From NCBI GenBank assembly GCA_011065125.1, contig JAAKFI010000012.1, positions 1-39,842 of the forward strand: a stretch of 39,842 nucleotides of DNA, read 5' to 3'. The notes under the pieces are model-generated. The model worked only from the letters and a program-made list of their open reading frames with translations. It was not told where the DNA came from and did not search any database. This document shows, one piece after another, positions 17,694 through 26,029 of this stretch (position 1 is its first letter; every line of letters begins with the position of its first letter). Made by a program: the position numbers and the translations under genes. Source of the DNA: Candidatus Anoxychlamydiales bacterium (GTDB lineage Bacteria > Chlamydiota > Chlamydiia > Chlamydiales > SM23-39).

Positions 17694-17894
17694 AATTATT
17701 TATCCACTTTTATAATTAATTAACATTATTATATATAAAAAATATTTAAAAATCAAATTATTTTTTATTATTATAATTTAATAATTATGTATAATAATAA
17801 ATTTATAAGCAGCTCTTTGCCAATTGGTTACCTAAAAACACACCTTTATTAAGATGGGTTAAGTTGTTAAATTACAAGTGGTTAGTAAAAAGTG

Positions 17895-17920
17895 TTGTTA
17901 ATAACAATTTATGCTATAAT
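17895..17920 (+). promoter_or_regulatory. extended -10 promoter with overlapping palindrome
   Basis: TGCTATAAT (17912-17920) is a perfect extended -10, 32 bases before the ATG at 17953. Directly upstream lies TTGTTAATAACAA (17895-17907), a 13-base sequence with 5-bp inverted arms that may be an operator or simply replace a -35 box. The start has AAGAAGG as Shine-Dalgarno. Confidence 0.5.
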
Positions 17921-17952
17921 TAATAATCATTTAATAAAAAAGAAGGTAATAA

Positions 17953-18357
17953 ATGTCAGTAAAAAGCTTACAAGAACTATGTGTTATTAAATGGAGTACA
18001 TCCCAACCCCAAGTATTTTTAGAAAGCAAAGAATCGATAGAAGGCATATTCAAAATAAAAGGTCATACCGAGGAAACTCAAGATCATTATGCATCAACAA
18101 TAATAGCATCTAAAAGGTTTATGCTAAAGACGACTGAAGCTATGATTAAAGTAAAAAGATTATCATTAAAATTTCACTTTAATAAATATATGCAGTTTGT
18201 TCATCCAAATATTGATCATGCAAAAATTGAATCTAAATTAAATGAAGAGCAAGAATTCGAAGCATTTAAAGAATTTGTCAAACTTGATAAAGGGGATGAG
18301 AATTTATCTCAAGCTCAAAAAGATCTACTAGCATCAATAGCAGTGTATCTAGGCTAA
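17953..18357 (+). CDS. hypothetical small protein
   Basis: 134 residues, probably all cytoplasmic and mainly helical in its second half, with no cysteine-rich or membrane features. I do not recognise a family. The start is supported by AAGAAGG seven bases before the ATG and by a strong extended -10 promoter upstream. A terminator-like hairpin follows within 20 bases, so it is transcribed on its own. It is divergent from the 254-residue unknown gene at 16929. Its stand-alone, well-signposted expression unit suggests a real gene with its own regulation rather than a chance frame. Confidence 0.5.
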   Translation: MSVKSLQELCVIKWSTSQPQVFLESKESIEGIFKIKGHTEETQDHYASTIIASKRFMLKTTEAMIKVKRLSLKFHFNKYMQFVHPNIDHAKIESKLNEEQEFEAFKEFVKLDKGDENLSQAQKDLLASIAVYLG

Positions 18358-18375
18358 TAAAAATTGTAGACTATC

Positions 18376-18421
18376 AAGGAAAAATATCTTGGATGAAAAT
18401 TTAAGTGTTTTTCCTTTTTTT
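18376..18421 (+). terminator. terminator-like hairpin
   Basis: AAGGAAAAA (18376-18384) and TTTTTCCTT (18408-18416) are perfect 9-base inverted arms around a 23-base loop, followed by a T-run. It lies 18 bases after the 134-residue gene. The loop is long and the stem A+T-rich, so efficiency is uncertain. Confidence 0.45.
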
Positions 18422-18491
18422 AAATAAAAAAAACATAAAAAACCTTTTTTATTTATTAGCATAAATAGTATGAATAAATAAAAAAGTATAT

Positions 18492-19274
18492 ATGAATCCA
18501 TCTGTTTTAAAATATTACAATGATAAATCTTTTGAAGATGTCATTATTTTCGATAAAGAAAAAATGGATTTTGAAAAAGCTAAAAGTCTTTGTTTTTCTT
18601 TTCCAAAAGCTTGGGCTGAACTTTGTCAAATTAATAAAGATCTTAGAATCGAATTTTATAGAGACTACCTTCTTAAAATATTGCCTTATAAACCAAATGT
18701 ATATTCTTTTATTTATGATTTTTTTTCTTATTTAGAAAATTTAGATGTTGTTTTTTTTAAAAAAAATAAAACGGATAATTATGAATGTGAACTCGTATAT
18801 TCCCTAAAAGATATAGATACTTTTTTTAGAGGCAAAGAACCTCTGGAAGAAATAGAGATTAAAAATATTAATGCAAGTTTTGAAATGCTGCTTCCAAGAG
18901 ACTATTTAACTTTTTTAAAAGTTCATAAAAGTTTTTCGAAAAATGATGATACAGGTGTTTTTGACGGTAGAATTTTAAAAGATATGCAAAATGAATTTAT
19001 AAATTTTGTAGAAAATAAAAATTCACAGATAAGATCTGACTCTTTTTTTATAGACCCAAAAACTTTAATTCCTTTTTATCAATGTTACAATAAAGAATCA
19101 TTTCAATGTTTTTTTACTCAATGGTTCCCAATTGAAGAAATGGGTAATGTTTATTACAGCGGACTTGACAATCAGATCTCAGACTATCATAATATGCTAA
19201 ATTCAAGTGAGACTTTGTCTTTTAAATCTTTTTTGGATTGGTTAATATTTTATATGGATGTTTTTAGTTTATAA
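18492..19274 (+). CDS. SMI1/KNR4 (SUKH)-like protein, first gene of the hprK-pts operon
   Basis: 260 residues. The middle has the SUKH-type pattern LPRDYLTFLKVHKSF (about 134-148) followed by an acidic turn. The C-terminal part contains FFIDPKTLIPFY and FPIEEMGNVYYSGLD, conserved as far as I remember in a chlamydial protein encoded beside ptsH/comEC. SUKH domains bind diverse partners, often as immunity or scaffold modules; here the conserved position beside HPr kinase, HPr and enzyme I suggests a link with the phosphotransfer chain. No signal peptide. It ends 3 bases before hprK. The family assignment is moderate and the function is inference only. Confidence 0.6.
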   Translation: MNPSVLKYYNDKSFEDVIIFDKEKMDFEKAKSLCFSFPKAWAELCQINKDLRIEFYRDYLLKILPYKPNVYSFIYDFFSYLENLDVVFFKKNKTDNYECELVYSLKDIDTFFRGKEPLEEIEIKNINASFEMLLPRDYLTFLKVHKSFSKNDDTGVFDGRILKDMQNEFINFVENKNSQIRSDSFFIDPKTLIPFYQCYNKESFQCFFTQWFPIEEMGNVYYSGLDNQISDYHNMLNSSETLSFKSFLDWLIFYMDVFSL

Positions 19275-19277
19275 TTT

Positions 19278-20243
19278 ATGTACACAGTAAATGATTTATA
19301 TAAAGTTCATGGAAAAAACTTAGGACTCTTTTTAGTCGCTGGAAAAGCTGGGCTAAAAAGAAAAATAAGAAAACCAGAAGTTCATAGACCTGGACTTTCT
19401 CTTACTGGTTTTTTAAAAAGTTTTAAGTCGTTTAGAATATTAATTTTTGGAAAGGGTGAAATTGAATATTTAAGAGGGTTAGATTCATCTGTTAGATTAG
19501 AAAGACTTAAAAGAATATTAACTCACACCACACCTGCTGTTATTGTCGCTAGAAAATATACAACACCTAAAGAATTAAAAATGCTCTGTGAGCAAAAAAA
19601 GATTCCTTTGTTTAGAGCAAGTATGCCTACTATGGGTCTTATCAGTTATATGATTCTACTTTTAAATGATGAATTTGCTCCAACTACTACTTTGCATGGA
19701 ACTTTAGTAGAAGTTTTTGGTGTGGGCGTTTTAATACAAGGAGAATCCGCAGTTGGAAAAAGTGAAGCAGCGCTTGGTCTTTTAGAAAGAGGACATAGAT
19801 TAATTTCAGATGATATTGTAAAAGTTAAGAAAAAAGAAGGCAATTATTTAATAGGATCAGGGCCTGAATTAACAAGGCATTTAATGGAAATTAGAGGGAT
19901 TGGTCTTATTAATGTCGCTCATTTACATGGAGCAGTATCTGTTAGAGAAGATAAAGTTTTAGATTTAGTTATTAAAATCGAACAATGGAATGACAACCAT
20001 TTTTATGATAGAGTAGGTTTAGAAGAAAAATATAAAGATATTTTAGGAGTTAATATTCCATATCATATTTTACCTATAAAACCAGGTAGAGATGTTATTT
20101 TATTAATTGAAACTATAACATTAAACCATAGGCTAAAAACAAGCGGTTATAATACTGCAAAAGATTTTAACGTAAAACTTTTAAAAGCTATGGTATCTAA
20201 AAAAAATAAAAGACAAGTTTATGAAAGTAGTAACAACAGTTAA
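19278..20243 (+). CDS. hprK: HPr kinase/phosphorylase
   Basis: 321 residues, normal for HprK. It phosphorylates and dephosphorylates a serine of HPr in response to metabolites, acting as a hexamer in the cytoplasm. The N-terminal Mur-like domain precedes a kinase domain with Walker A GESAVGKSE at about residues 154-162. The acidic SDDIVKVKK stretch and the family signature EIRGIGLINV (about 204) follow. The C-terminal region has PIKPGRDVILLIET and ends near the typical GYN. The gene overlaps ptsH by 23 bases in another frame, so the two are translationally linked. With ptsH and ptsI but no sugar permease here, a regulatory rather than transport role is likely. Confidence 0.97.
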   Translation: MYTVNDLYKVHGKNLGLFLVAGKAGLKRKIRKPEVHRPGLSLTGFLKSFKSFRILIFGKGEIEYLRGLDSSVRLERLKRILTHTTPAVIVARKYTTPKELKMLCEQKKIPLFRASMPTMGLISYMILLLNDEFAPTTTLHGTLVEVFGVGVLIQGESAVGKSEAALGLLERGHRLISDDIVKVKKKEGNYLIGSGPELTRHLMEIRGIGLINVAHLHGAVSVREDKVLDLVIKIEQWNDNHFYDRVGLEEKYKDILGVNIPYHILPIKPGRDVILLIETITLNHRLKTSGYNTAKDFNVKLLKAMVSKKNKRQVYESSNNS

Positions 20244-20490
20244 AATTAAAAATAATTTAGGTCTTCATATCAGACCTGCAGCATCTATTGTAAAAATGCT
20301 AAAAAACACGAAGTGTGATGTTACTTTTACGTATAAAAAAGAAAGTGTAAATGCTAAAAGTATTATGGGAATATTAATGCTTGCTTTAAAGAAAAATTCT
20401 ATGATTACAATTACAATAAATGGACCTGATGCTGATAAAGTAATGGATGAATTAACTATAGCTTTTGAAAACTCTTTTGGAGAAAAATAA
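20221..20490 (+). CDS. ptsH: HPr, phosphocarrier protein
   Basis: 89 residues. HPr receives phosphate from enzyme I on a histidine and, in bacteria with HprK, is also phosphorylated on a serine. Both sites are visible: His16 in LGLHIRPAA and Ser47 in NAKSIMGILML. The rest follows the HPr fold. The ATG lies inside the end of hprK (23-base overlap) and the stop is directly followed by the ptsI start, so hprK-ptsH-ptsI form one tight operon. Presence of the HprK-type serine site together with HprK shows that the regulatory branch is kept. Confidence 0.97.
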   Translation: MKVVTTVKIKNNLGLHIRPAASIVKMLKNTKCDVTFTYKKESVNAKSIMGILMLALKKNSMITITINGPDADKVMDELTIAFENSFGEK

Positions 20491-22035
20491 ATGATGCAAC
20501 AAGAACTAGATGCTTTCGTATTATCAGAAGGAATAGCTATTGGCAAACCATTTTTTTTAGAGGAAGAAAGTGAAATAAAATTAAACTCTTCAAAATTTGA
20601 CTCTTCAAAAGAACTTACGAAGTTTAAAAGAGCAATTAATAAAAGCAAAAAACAGATTATAGATCTAAAAAAACATTTATCAGATGATGATCTGCATATT
20701 ACATTTGAAATTTTAGATACTCATTTAGAACTTTTAAATGATCCAACTCTTTTAGATGCGGTTGAGGAAAAAATAGTAAATGAAAATAAAGGGATAGAGT
20801 CTTCTTTTAATGAAATAATAGAAGAGTATAAAAATAAAATTAAAGATCCTTTTTTTAAAGAAAGAATAAAAGATATTGTAGATGTTTTTAAAAGAATATC
20901 TTCTCATATAAGAGTTATAAAAGTAGAAGATTTTTATAAAGATGAAAAATCTATAATTTTTTTATCTTCAGAAATTATTCCATCAGATATTTATGATGTT
21001 AAAGAAAATGTAAAAGCATTCATTTCATTAAATGGTTCTTTTGCATCTCACGCTGCAATACTTGCAAGATCAAGGGGCGTGCCTTTTATTTCTAAAGTAG
21101 ATGTGAAGAAATTAAAAAGTAAAAATTTAAATCAAATTATTGTAGATGGAATAAACGGAAAAATAATTATAAATCCAACTCAAAATACTTTAGATAAATA
21201 TTTGATATTAAAAGAAAAAAAGAAAGAAGAAAAAATAAATTTTAACATCAAAAAAAATGACCTAACAAAATTTTTTATTAATATTACTAGCGCTGCAGAA
21301 GCTAAAAAAGCCCTTGAAGATAAAATCTCAGGTATTGGTCTTTTTAGATCTGAGTTTTTAATTTTAGAAAATAGCGGAATCCCTCCATCAAATAAGCAAT
21401 ATTTAATATATAAAAAAATAGCCAAAGAGTTAAAAGATAAGCCTTTTATTATTAGATTATTTGATCTAGGTGCTGATAAGAATTTTTTAAATAATGAAGA
21501 AGTGGATTTTTTTTCTAAAAGGGGAGCTAAATTTCTAATAAAAAATCCAAAAATTTTAAAAAATCAATTAATTGCAATTTTAAAGTCATCTGTTTATAAA
21601 AATATAAAAATTTTAATTCCATTTGTTACAAGCACATATGAAATAAAATATATTCTAAAACTTATTGAAGATATCAAAGAAGATTTTAAGAAAAAAAATA
21701 TAGAGTATAGTGATATTCAAATAGGATGCATGATAGAAACTCCAGCAGCTGCTATTGAATGCAAAGAAATTTTAAAATTAGTAGATTTTATATCTATTGG
21801 AACAAATGATTTATCTAGATACACACTAGCAGATAATTCTTTGAAATTTGATGAAATTCCAAGCGCTTTATTTAAATTAATAGAAAGTGTTGTAAAAGTT
21901 GCTAAGAGAAGTAGGAAAGATTTATATATTTGCGGGGAGCTTGCATCTATTCCTAAATTTATAGAGCAATTTAAAGAACTTAAAATTGAAAACTTTTCTA
22001 TTAATATTTCATCAATTTCTCAAATTGATTTTTAA
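20491..22035 (+). CDS. ptsI: PTS enzyme I (PEP-protein phosphotransferase), C-terminally short
   Basis: 514 residues, against about 570 for typical enzyme I. It autophosphorylates from PEP and passes the phosphate to HPr. The active-site His is His187 in GSFASHAAILARSRGVP. The PEP/Mg barrel shows GLFRSEFLIL, FIIRLFDLGADK, CMIETPAAA, FISIGTNDLSRYTLA and the acid Cys (Cys481 in YICGELA). The protein stops soon after SINISSISQIDF, where E. coli enzyme I continues for about 40 residues, so the terminal helices are missing. The stop overlaps the end of ybaB on the other strand. The known catalytic residues are kept, so activity is likely. Confidence 0.95.
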   Translation: MMQQELDAFVLSEGIAIGKPFFLEEESEIKLNSSKFDSSKELTKFKRAINKSKKQIIDLKKHLSDDDLHITFEILDTHLELLNDPTLLDAVEEKIVNENKGIESSFNEIIEEYKNKIKDPFFKERIKDIVDVFKRISSHIRVIKVEDFYKDEKSIIFLSSEIIPSDIYDVKENVKAFISLNGSFASHAAILARSRGVPFISKVDVKKLKSKNLNQIIVDGINGKIIINPTQNTLDKYLILKEKKKEEKINFNIKKNDLTKFFINITSAAEAKKALEDKISGIGLFRSEFLILENSGIPPSNKQYLIYKKIAKELKDKPFIIRLFDLGADKNFLNNEEVDFFSKRGAKFLIKNPKILKNQLIAILKSSVYKNIKILIPFVTSTYEIKYILKLIEDIKEDFKKKNIEYSDIQIGCMIETPAAAIECKEILKLVDFISIGTNDLSRYTLADNSLKFDEIPSALFKLIESVVKVAKRSRKDLYICGELASIPKFIEQFKELKIENFSINISSISQIDF

Positions 22036-22331
22036 AAGGGCATTAATCCTTTAAAAGCATCCATTGAAGAAGAGCTTTCTTTTTCTACTTTATCACAGGC
22101 TTTATTATATGCAGACATTATTAAATCTTCTAAACCTTCTACATCATTTGAATCTACACATTTAGGATCAATTTTAATTTTTTTAATTTTTTTCTCACCA
22201 GAAAGTGTAATTGTAACTAAGTTATTTTCAGATATTCCCTCAACTTCTAAAGTTTTTAACTTTTCTTGCATTTGAGATAAATCTTGTTGAAGTTTTTCTG
22301 CTTGTTTTTTCATATTAAAAAAATTTTTCAT
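22032..22331 (-). CDS. ybaB: YbaB/EbfC nucleoid-associated protein
   Basis: 99 residues. A small dimeric DNA-binding protein encoded beside dnaX in very many bacteria. The pattern MKKQAEKLQQDLSQMQEKL, then VTITLSGEKKIKKIKIDP and LEDLIMSAYNKACDKV, is characteristic. It starts 4 bases after the dnaX stop and overlaps the ptsI stop tail-to-tail by 4 bases. Proposed roles are nucleoid organisation and recombination-linked DNA binding. Short but complete, with no oddities. Confidence 0.93.
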   Translation of the reverse strand: MKNFFNMKKQAEKLQQDLSQMQEKLKTLEVEGISENNLVTITLSGEKKIKKIKIDPKCVDSNDVEGLEDLIMSAYNKACDKVEKESSSSMDAFKGLMPF

Positions 22332-22335
22332 GGTT

Positions 22336-23784
22336 TTATCCTTTTTTTATTATAGCATTTAATTCAACTTGCATGAATTTCATTATAGTATCATGTCTAG
22401 CCACATTAATAGTTTGAATAGGCGAAATTGAGATTGGGGAATCTGTTTTTTTATTTTTTTCACTTAGTGAAAATTCTATTTTTTCAAGCTTTATTTTTTT
22501 TTCTTCTTTAATAGACTCTTCTATATTTTTATTTTGAGTAATTGATGAGAGTTGAATTTCTTCTTTTTTATTAACTTCTACTTGTTTTTTAGGTTCTATA
22601 GGAGAGGTTTCTTTATTAGGAATATTTTCATTTGTTGAAGTATTTGCTTTATTTTCTAAATCTATTAATCTTTTAACTAAAATATCTATGCTTATTCTTT
22701 TTTTGCTTTTAATAATGTTTAATAAAAGCATTTCTAAATTTATTTTTTTATGAATAGATTTATGATTATTTTGAATATTTTTTATAAGTAAATCTAAAAT
22801 ATAAAAAAGCATCTCTTCACTATAGTAACTAGCACTATTTTCATATTTTTTTTTCTCTTCATCAAATGTTTCTAATAATGAAGAATCTTTTAATTTAACT
22901 ACTAAAATATTTCTAAAATGTTCAATTAACTCTTCAATTAAATAACTTAAATCTTTTCCAGCTTTATAAATATTATCAATAAAATAAAAAGCAAAATTTA
23001 TATCTACATTTTTTATTGCTTCATCTAATTTAAAAAAATAATCTTTTGATACAAAACCAATTGATTCATTTATATGATCTAATAGTATTTTTCCTTCTTT
23101 AAAACAAAACATTTGATCTAGTAATGACTCGGCGTCTCTTAAAGATCCCTCAGAGAAATTAGCTATAATATGAAGAGCTGCATCTTCTATGTCTCTATTT
23201 AAGTCATTAGAAATTTGTCTTAATTTATTTATAATATCTTCGTGAGAAATTCTTTTAAGCTCAAATCTTTGACATCTAGAAAGTATTGTAGGAAGTACTT
23301 TATTCGCTTCAGTTGTTGCAAAGAAAAATTTAATGTTATTTGGAGGCTCTTCTAGAGTTTTTAATAAAGCATTAAAAGCCTCTTTTGTAAGCATATGAAC
23401 TTCATCTATGATATATATTTTGTATCTATTTGCAGGAGCATATCCAATCGTATCGTTAATTTGTCTGATGTCATCTATACCTCTATTTGATGCTCCATCT
23501 ATTTCTATTACATCTAGTGATCTAGATGAAGAAATTTCTAAGCAACTTGAACATTTATTACAGGGCTCTTGATTTATTGGACTTTTACAGTTTAAGGCTT
23601 TTGCAAAAAGTCTTGCAAGAGTTGTCTTTCCTGTTCCTCTAGACCCAGAAAACATATATGCGCTAGCTACTTTATTCTGAGAAATAGCATTTTTTATAGT
23701 CGTAACTATGGATTTTTGAGAGATAACCTCATTAAATGTTTGAGGTCTATACTGTCTTGCTAAAATTTGATATTTTACTGTCAT
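22336..23784 (-). CDS. dnaX: DNA polymerase III gamma/tau subunit (clamp loader ATPase)
   Basis: 482 residues. Domain I has RPQTFNEVISQ, Walker A GSRGTGKTT (about 47-55), a zinc cluster CNKCSSC, the box IIDEVHML and the sensor region LPTILSRCQRFE. Domain III collar helices follow to about residue 370. The C-terminal tail (about 375-460) is Lys/Glu-rich and low in complexity, standing in for the tau-specific domains, which are short or absent. It loads beta clamps at the replication fork. It is the first gene of the dnaX-ybaB operon and diverges from the 7TM-HD gene. Chlamydiae are known to carry more than one dnaX-like gene. Confidence 0.95.
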   Translation of the reverse strand: MTVKYQILARQYRPQTFNEVISQKSIVTTIKNAISQNKVASAYMFSGSRGTGKTTLARLFAKALNCKSPINQEPCNKCSSCLEISSSRSLDVIEIDGASNRGIDDIRQINDTIGYAPANRYKIYIIDEVHMLTKEAFNALLKTLEEPPNNIKFFFATTEANKVLPTILSRCQRFELKRISHEDIINKLRQISNDLNRDIEDAALHIIANFSEGSLRDAESLLDQMFCFKEGKILLDHINESIGFVSKDYFFKLDEAIKNVDINFAFYFIDNIYKAGKDLSYLIEELIEHFRNILVVKLKDSSLLETFDEEKKKYENSASYYSEEMLFYILDLLIKNIQNNHKSIHKKINLEMLLLNIIKSKKRISIDILVKRLIDLENKANTSTNENIPNKETSPIEPKKQVEVNKKEEIQLSSITQNKNIEESIKEEKKIKLEKIEFSLSEKNKKTDSPISISPIQTINVARHDTIMKFMQVELNAIIKKG

Positions 23785-23821
23785 ATGGCTTTTTTTTGAG
23801 TTTTATTAAATTTTAGTAGAT

Positions 23822-23860
23822 ATTAGATTATCTTCAAAGAAAAATTATGTTTAATCTAAT
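23822..23860. repeat. 9-bp inverted repeat in the dnaX / 7TM-HD intergenic region
   Basis: ATTAGATTA (23822-23830) and TAATCTAAT (23852-23860) are perfect inverted copies with centres about 30 bases apart, three helical turns. They lie midway in the 121-base divergent spacer between dnaX and the 7TM-HD gene, so a shared operator is possible. There is no T-run of the kind a terminator has. Confidence 0.4.
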
Positions 23861-23905
23861 TTAGATTTATTGTATCAATATGTTTGAGTTTTATTTTAAA
23901 ATTAT

Positions 23906-26029
23906 ATGGTTAGTGACAAAAAAAAGAGAAAATCTTTAAAACAGAATCTTAAAGAAAATGATTTAGGACTAAGGTTAATAGCTGGGTTTATTTTTTTAAT
24001 CTGTCTATTTTTATATCTTCACTTTAGAGAAGTTAGAATAGATGTTTTAGATATAAATGCTAAAGCTCCTAAATATATTGTAGCTCAAATAAATTTTGAG
24101 TTTCCAGACGATGAAGTAACTATTTTAGCCAAACAAACACTTTTATCTCAAATTTCAAATATCTATAAAATAGATGAATCGCAAATAAAAAGTTCAAGAG
24201 AAGATTTTGAAAATTTTTTAATGAAAGATCAAAATTGGAGAAAACTTCCATATATTACATATGATAAAATAAATGATGTTGCAGATAAATTAGAAAAAAT
24301 GATGCTCGATGCAAAATTTATGAATTCTGCTACTTTTAGAATAGCTAAACAATTTAAATTAGATATTAAAGATTTTATTGTTTTAAATTTTAATTCTTTA
24401 GATAAAGACAACTTAACTATTCCAAAAGAATATCAAAATATTTTTTCAAAAAAATTGTTATTTGATTTGAAAAATGTTCCTGAAGTTACAATTAATTATG
24501 TTTCTAAAATTTTTGAGCACTATGATTATAATTTAGTAAATGATTTTGCTTTGCAAGGTAAGATTAGAAAAGAAATAGATTTAAATATTTTACAGAAATA
24601 CACAAAAGTTGCAGCAGGTGAACAAATTATAGCCCAAGGTGAAAGAGCACTTCCAAGACACTTAGCTATGATGCAAGCAATGAAAAATGCACTAAGACAT
24701 AATAGAAATATTTTTGAACCACTTACTATTTTAGGGAATTTTATAATAGCTTTAGTTTTTATAATTTTAACTACACTATATTTCAAAACTGAGCATTTAA
24801 AAATTTTAAGATCAATAAAAAAAATATCTTTAATAATTACTATTTTAATTCTAACTTTAATTTTTGCTAAAACTATTGAATTTGTTTTACTTAAATCTAC
24901 CAGCTCAATAATTGAAGCTGTAAGATATCCAATAGTAGTTCCATTTGCAGCGCTTCTTTTTAGTATTTTATTTAATTCAAGAATATCCCTGTTTTTTTCA
25001 ACTTTTTTAGCAATAGTTTTAGGAGTAACACTAGCTGTTGAGCATTCATCATTTTTAGTGATTAATTTAGTGACTTCATTAATTGTAATTATTTCAACCA
25101 AATCTCTTAGAAAAAGAACTGAAGTTTTTAAAGTATGTTTTAAATGTTTAATAGGTGTGATCCCTGTAATATTAGCTTCTAGCTTTATTAATAATAGACT
25201 TTTTTCTATGTCTTATGTAACGAATATTATTAGTTCATTTACATTCCTATTAATTATTGGAATATTAATAGTTGCTATCCTTCCAATGTTAGAAAATACT
25301 TTTAATGTTTTAACAGATATTACTTTAATGGAATATATGGATCCAAATAATGAGCTTCTTCGAAGAATGTCCCTAGAAATACCTGGCTCTTATCAACATT
25401 CTTTAGTATTGGGTAATCTATCTGAAATTGCAGCTATTGCAATTGGAGCAAATGGTCTTTTTTGTAGAGTCGCCACTCTTTATCATGATATTGGAAAATT
25501 AAATAATCCAAATTTTTTTACAGAAAACCAAAATGCTCAAGGGGTAAATATTCATCAACTACTTACTCCAATAGAATCAGCTCAAGTTATTATATCACAT
25601 GTTACAGATGGTAAAACTTTAGCTAAAAAATATAAATTACCCCAAGCCTTTATCGATATTATTTTAGAGCATCATGGAACGACTTTAGTTTATTATTTTT
25701 ATCATAAAGAACTTCAGCTAAAAGAAGGGGATGCATCAAAAATTGATGAAACTAAATTTAGATATCCAGGTCCAAAACCTAAAACTAAAGAAGCTGCAAT
25801 TATTATGATAACAGATGCTGTAGAAGCAGCTTCTAGATCTGTTGAAGATATATCTTTTGTATCATTCACCAAAATGGTAGATAACATAGTAAACGATAAA
25901 GCAAAAAATTTTCAATTTGATAATTGTAATTTAACTTTTGAGGAACTTAAACTAGTTAAATCATCACTTGTAAAAACTCTTTTAATTACAAAACATGTAA
26001 GAATCAAATATCCCGAAAAAAAAGATTAA
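23906..26029 (+). CDS. 7TM-HD family protein, putative c-di-AMP phosphodiesterase (PgpH-like)
   Basis: 707 residues. A first membrane helix (about 24-42) leads into an extracytoplasmic 7TMR-HDED-like domain (about 45-270). Six to seven membrane helices follow (about 275-470), then a cytoplasmic HD domain with SYQHSLVLGNLSE, TLYHDIGKL (HD pair), ILEHHGTTL and MITDAVEAASRS. This is the architecture of PgpH, which degrades cyclic di-AMP; chlamydiae are known to make this messenger. The substrate is inferred from architecture. The gene is divergent from dnaX and its stop overlaps the end of the phosphohexomutase gene by 4 bases. Confidence 0.9.
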   Translation: MVSDKKKRKSLKQNLKENDLGLRLIAGFIFLICLFLYLHFREVRIDVLDINAKAPKYIVAQINFEFPDDEVTILAKQTLLSQISNIYKIDESQIKSSREDFENFLMKDQNWRKLPYITYDKINDVADKLEKMMLDAKFMNSATFRIAKQFKLDIKDFIVLNFNSLDKDNLTIPKEYQNIFSKKLLFDLKNVPEVTINYVSKIFEHYDYNLVNDFALQGKIRKEIDLNILQKYTKVAAGEQIIAQGERALPRHLAMMQAMKNALRHNRNIFEPLTILGNFIIALVFIILTTLYFKTEHLKILRSIKKISLIITILILTLIFAKTIEFVLLKSTSSIIEAVRYPIVVPFAALLFSILFNSRISLFFSTFLAIVLGVTLAVEHSSFLVINLVTSLIVIISTKSLRKRTEVFKVCFKCLIGVIPVILASSFINNRLFSMSYVTNIISSFTFLLIIGILIVAILPMLENTFNVLTDITLMEYMDPNNELLRRMSLEIPGSYQHSLVLGNLSEIAAIAIGANGLFCRVATLYHDIGKLNNPNFFTENQNAQGVNIHQLLTPIESAQVIISHVTDGKTLAKKYKLPQAFIDIILEHHGTTLVYYFYHKELQLKEGDASKIDETKFRYPGPKPKTKEAAIIMITDAVEAASRSVEDISFVSFTKMVDNIVNDKAKNFQFDNCNLTFEELKLVKSSLVKTLLITKHVRIKYPEKKD

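Noticed and set aside
17821..17890. Possible small RNA or riboswitch in the more G+C-rich part of the intergenic region before 17953
   Set aside because: The stretch is somewhat richer in G+C but shows no recognised riboswitch core, tRNA fold or strong hairpin with T-run.
24526..25101. 191-codon minus-strand open frame inside the 7TM-HD gene
   Set aside because: It is a shadow frame across hydrophobic, A+T-rich codons of the real gene, with no homology signal or start context.
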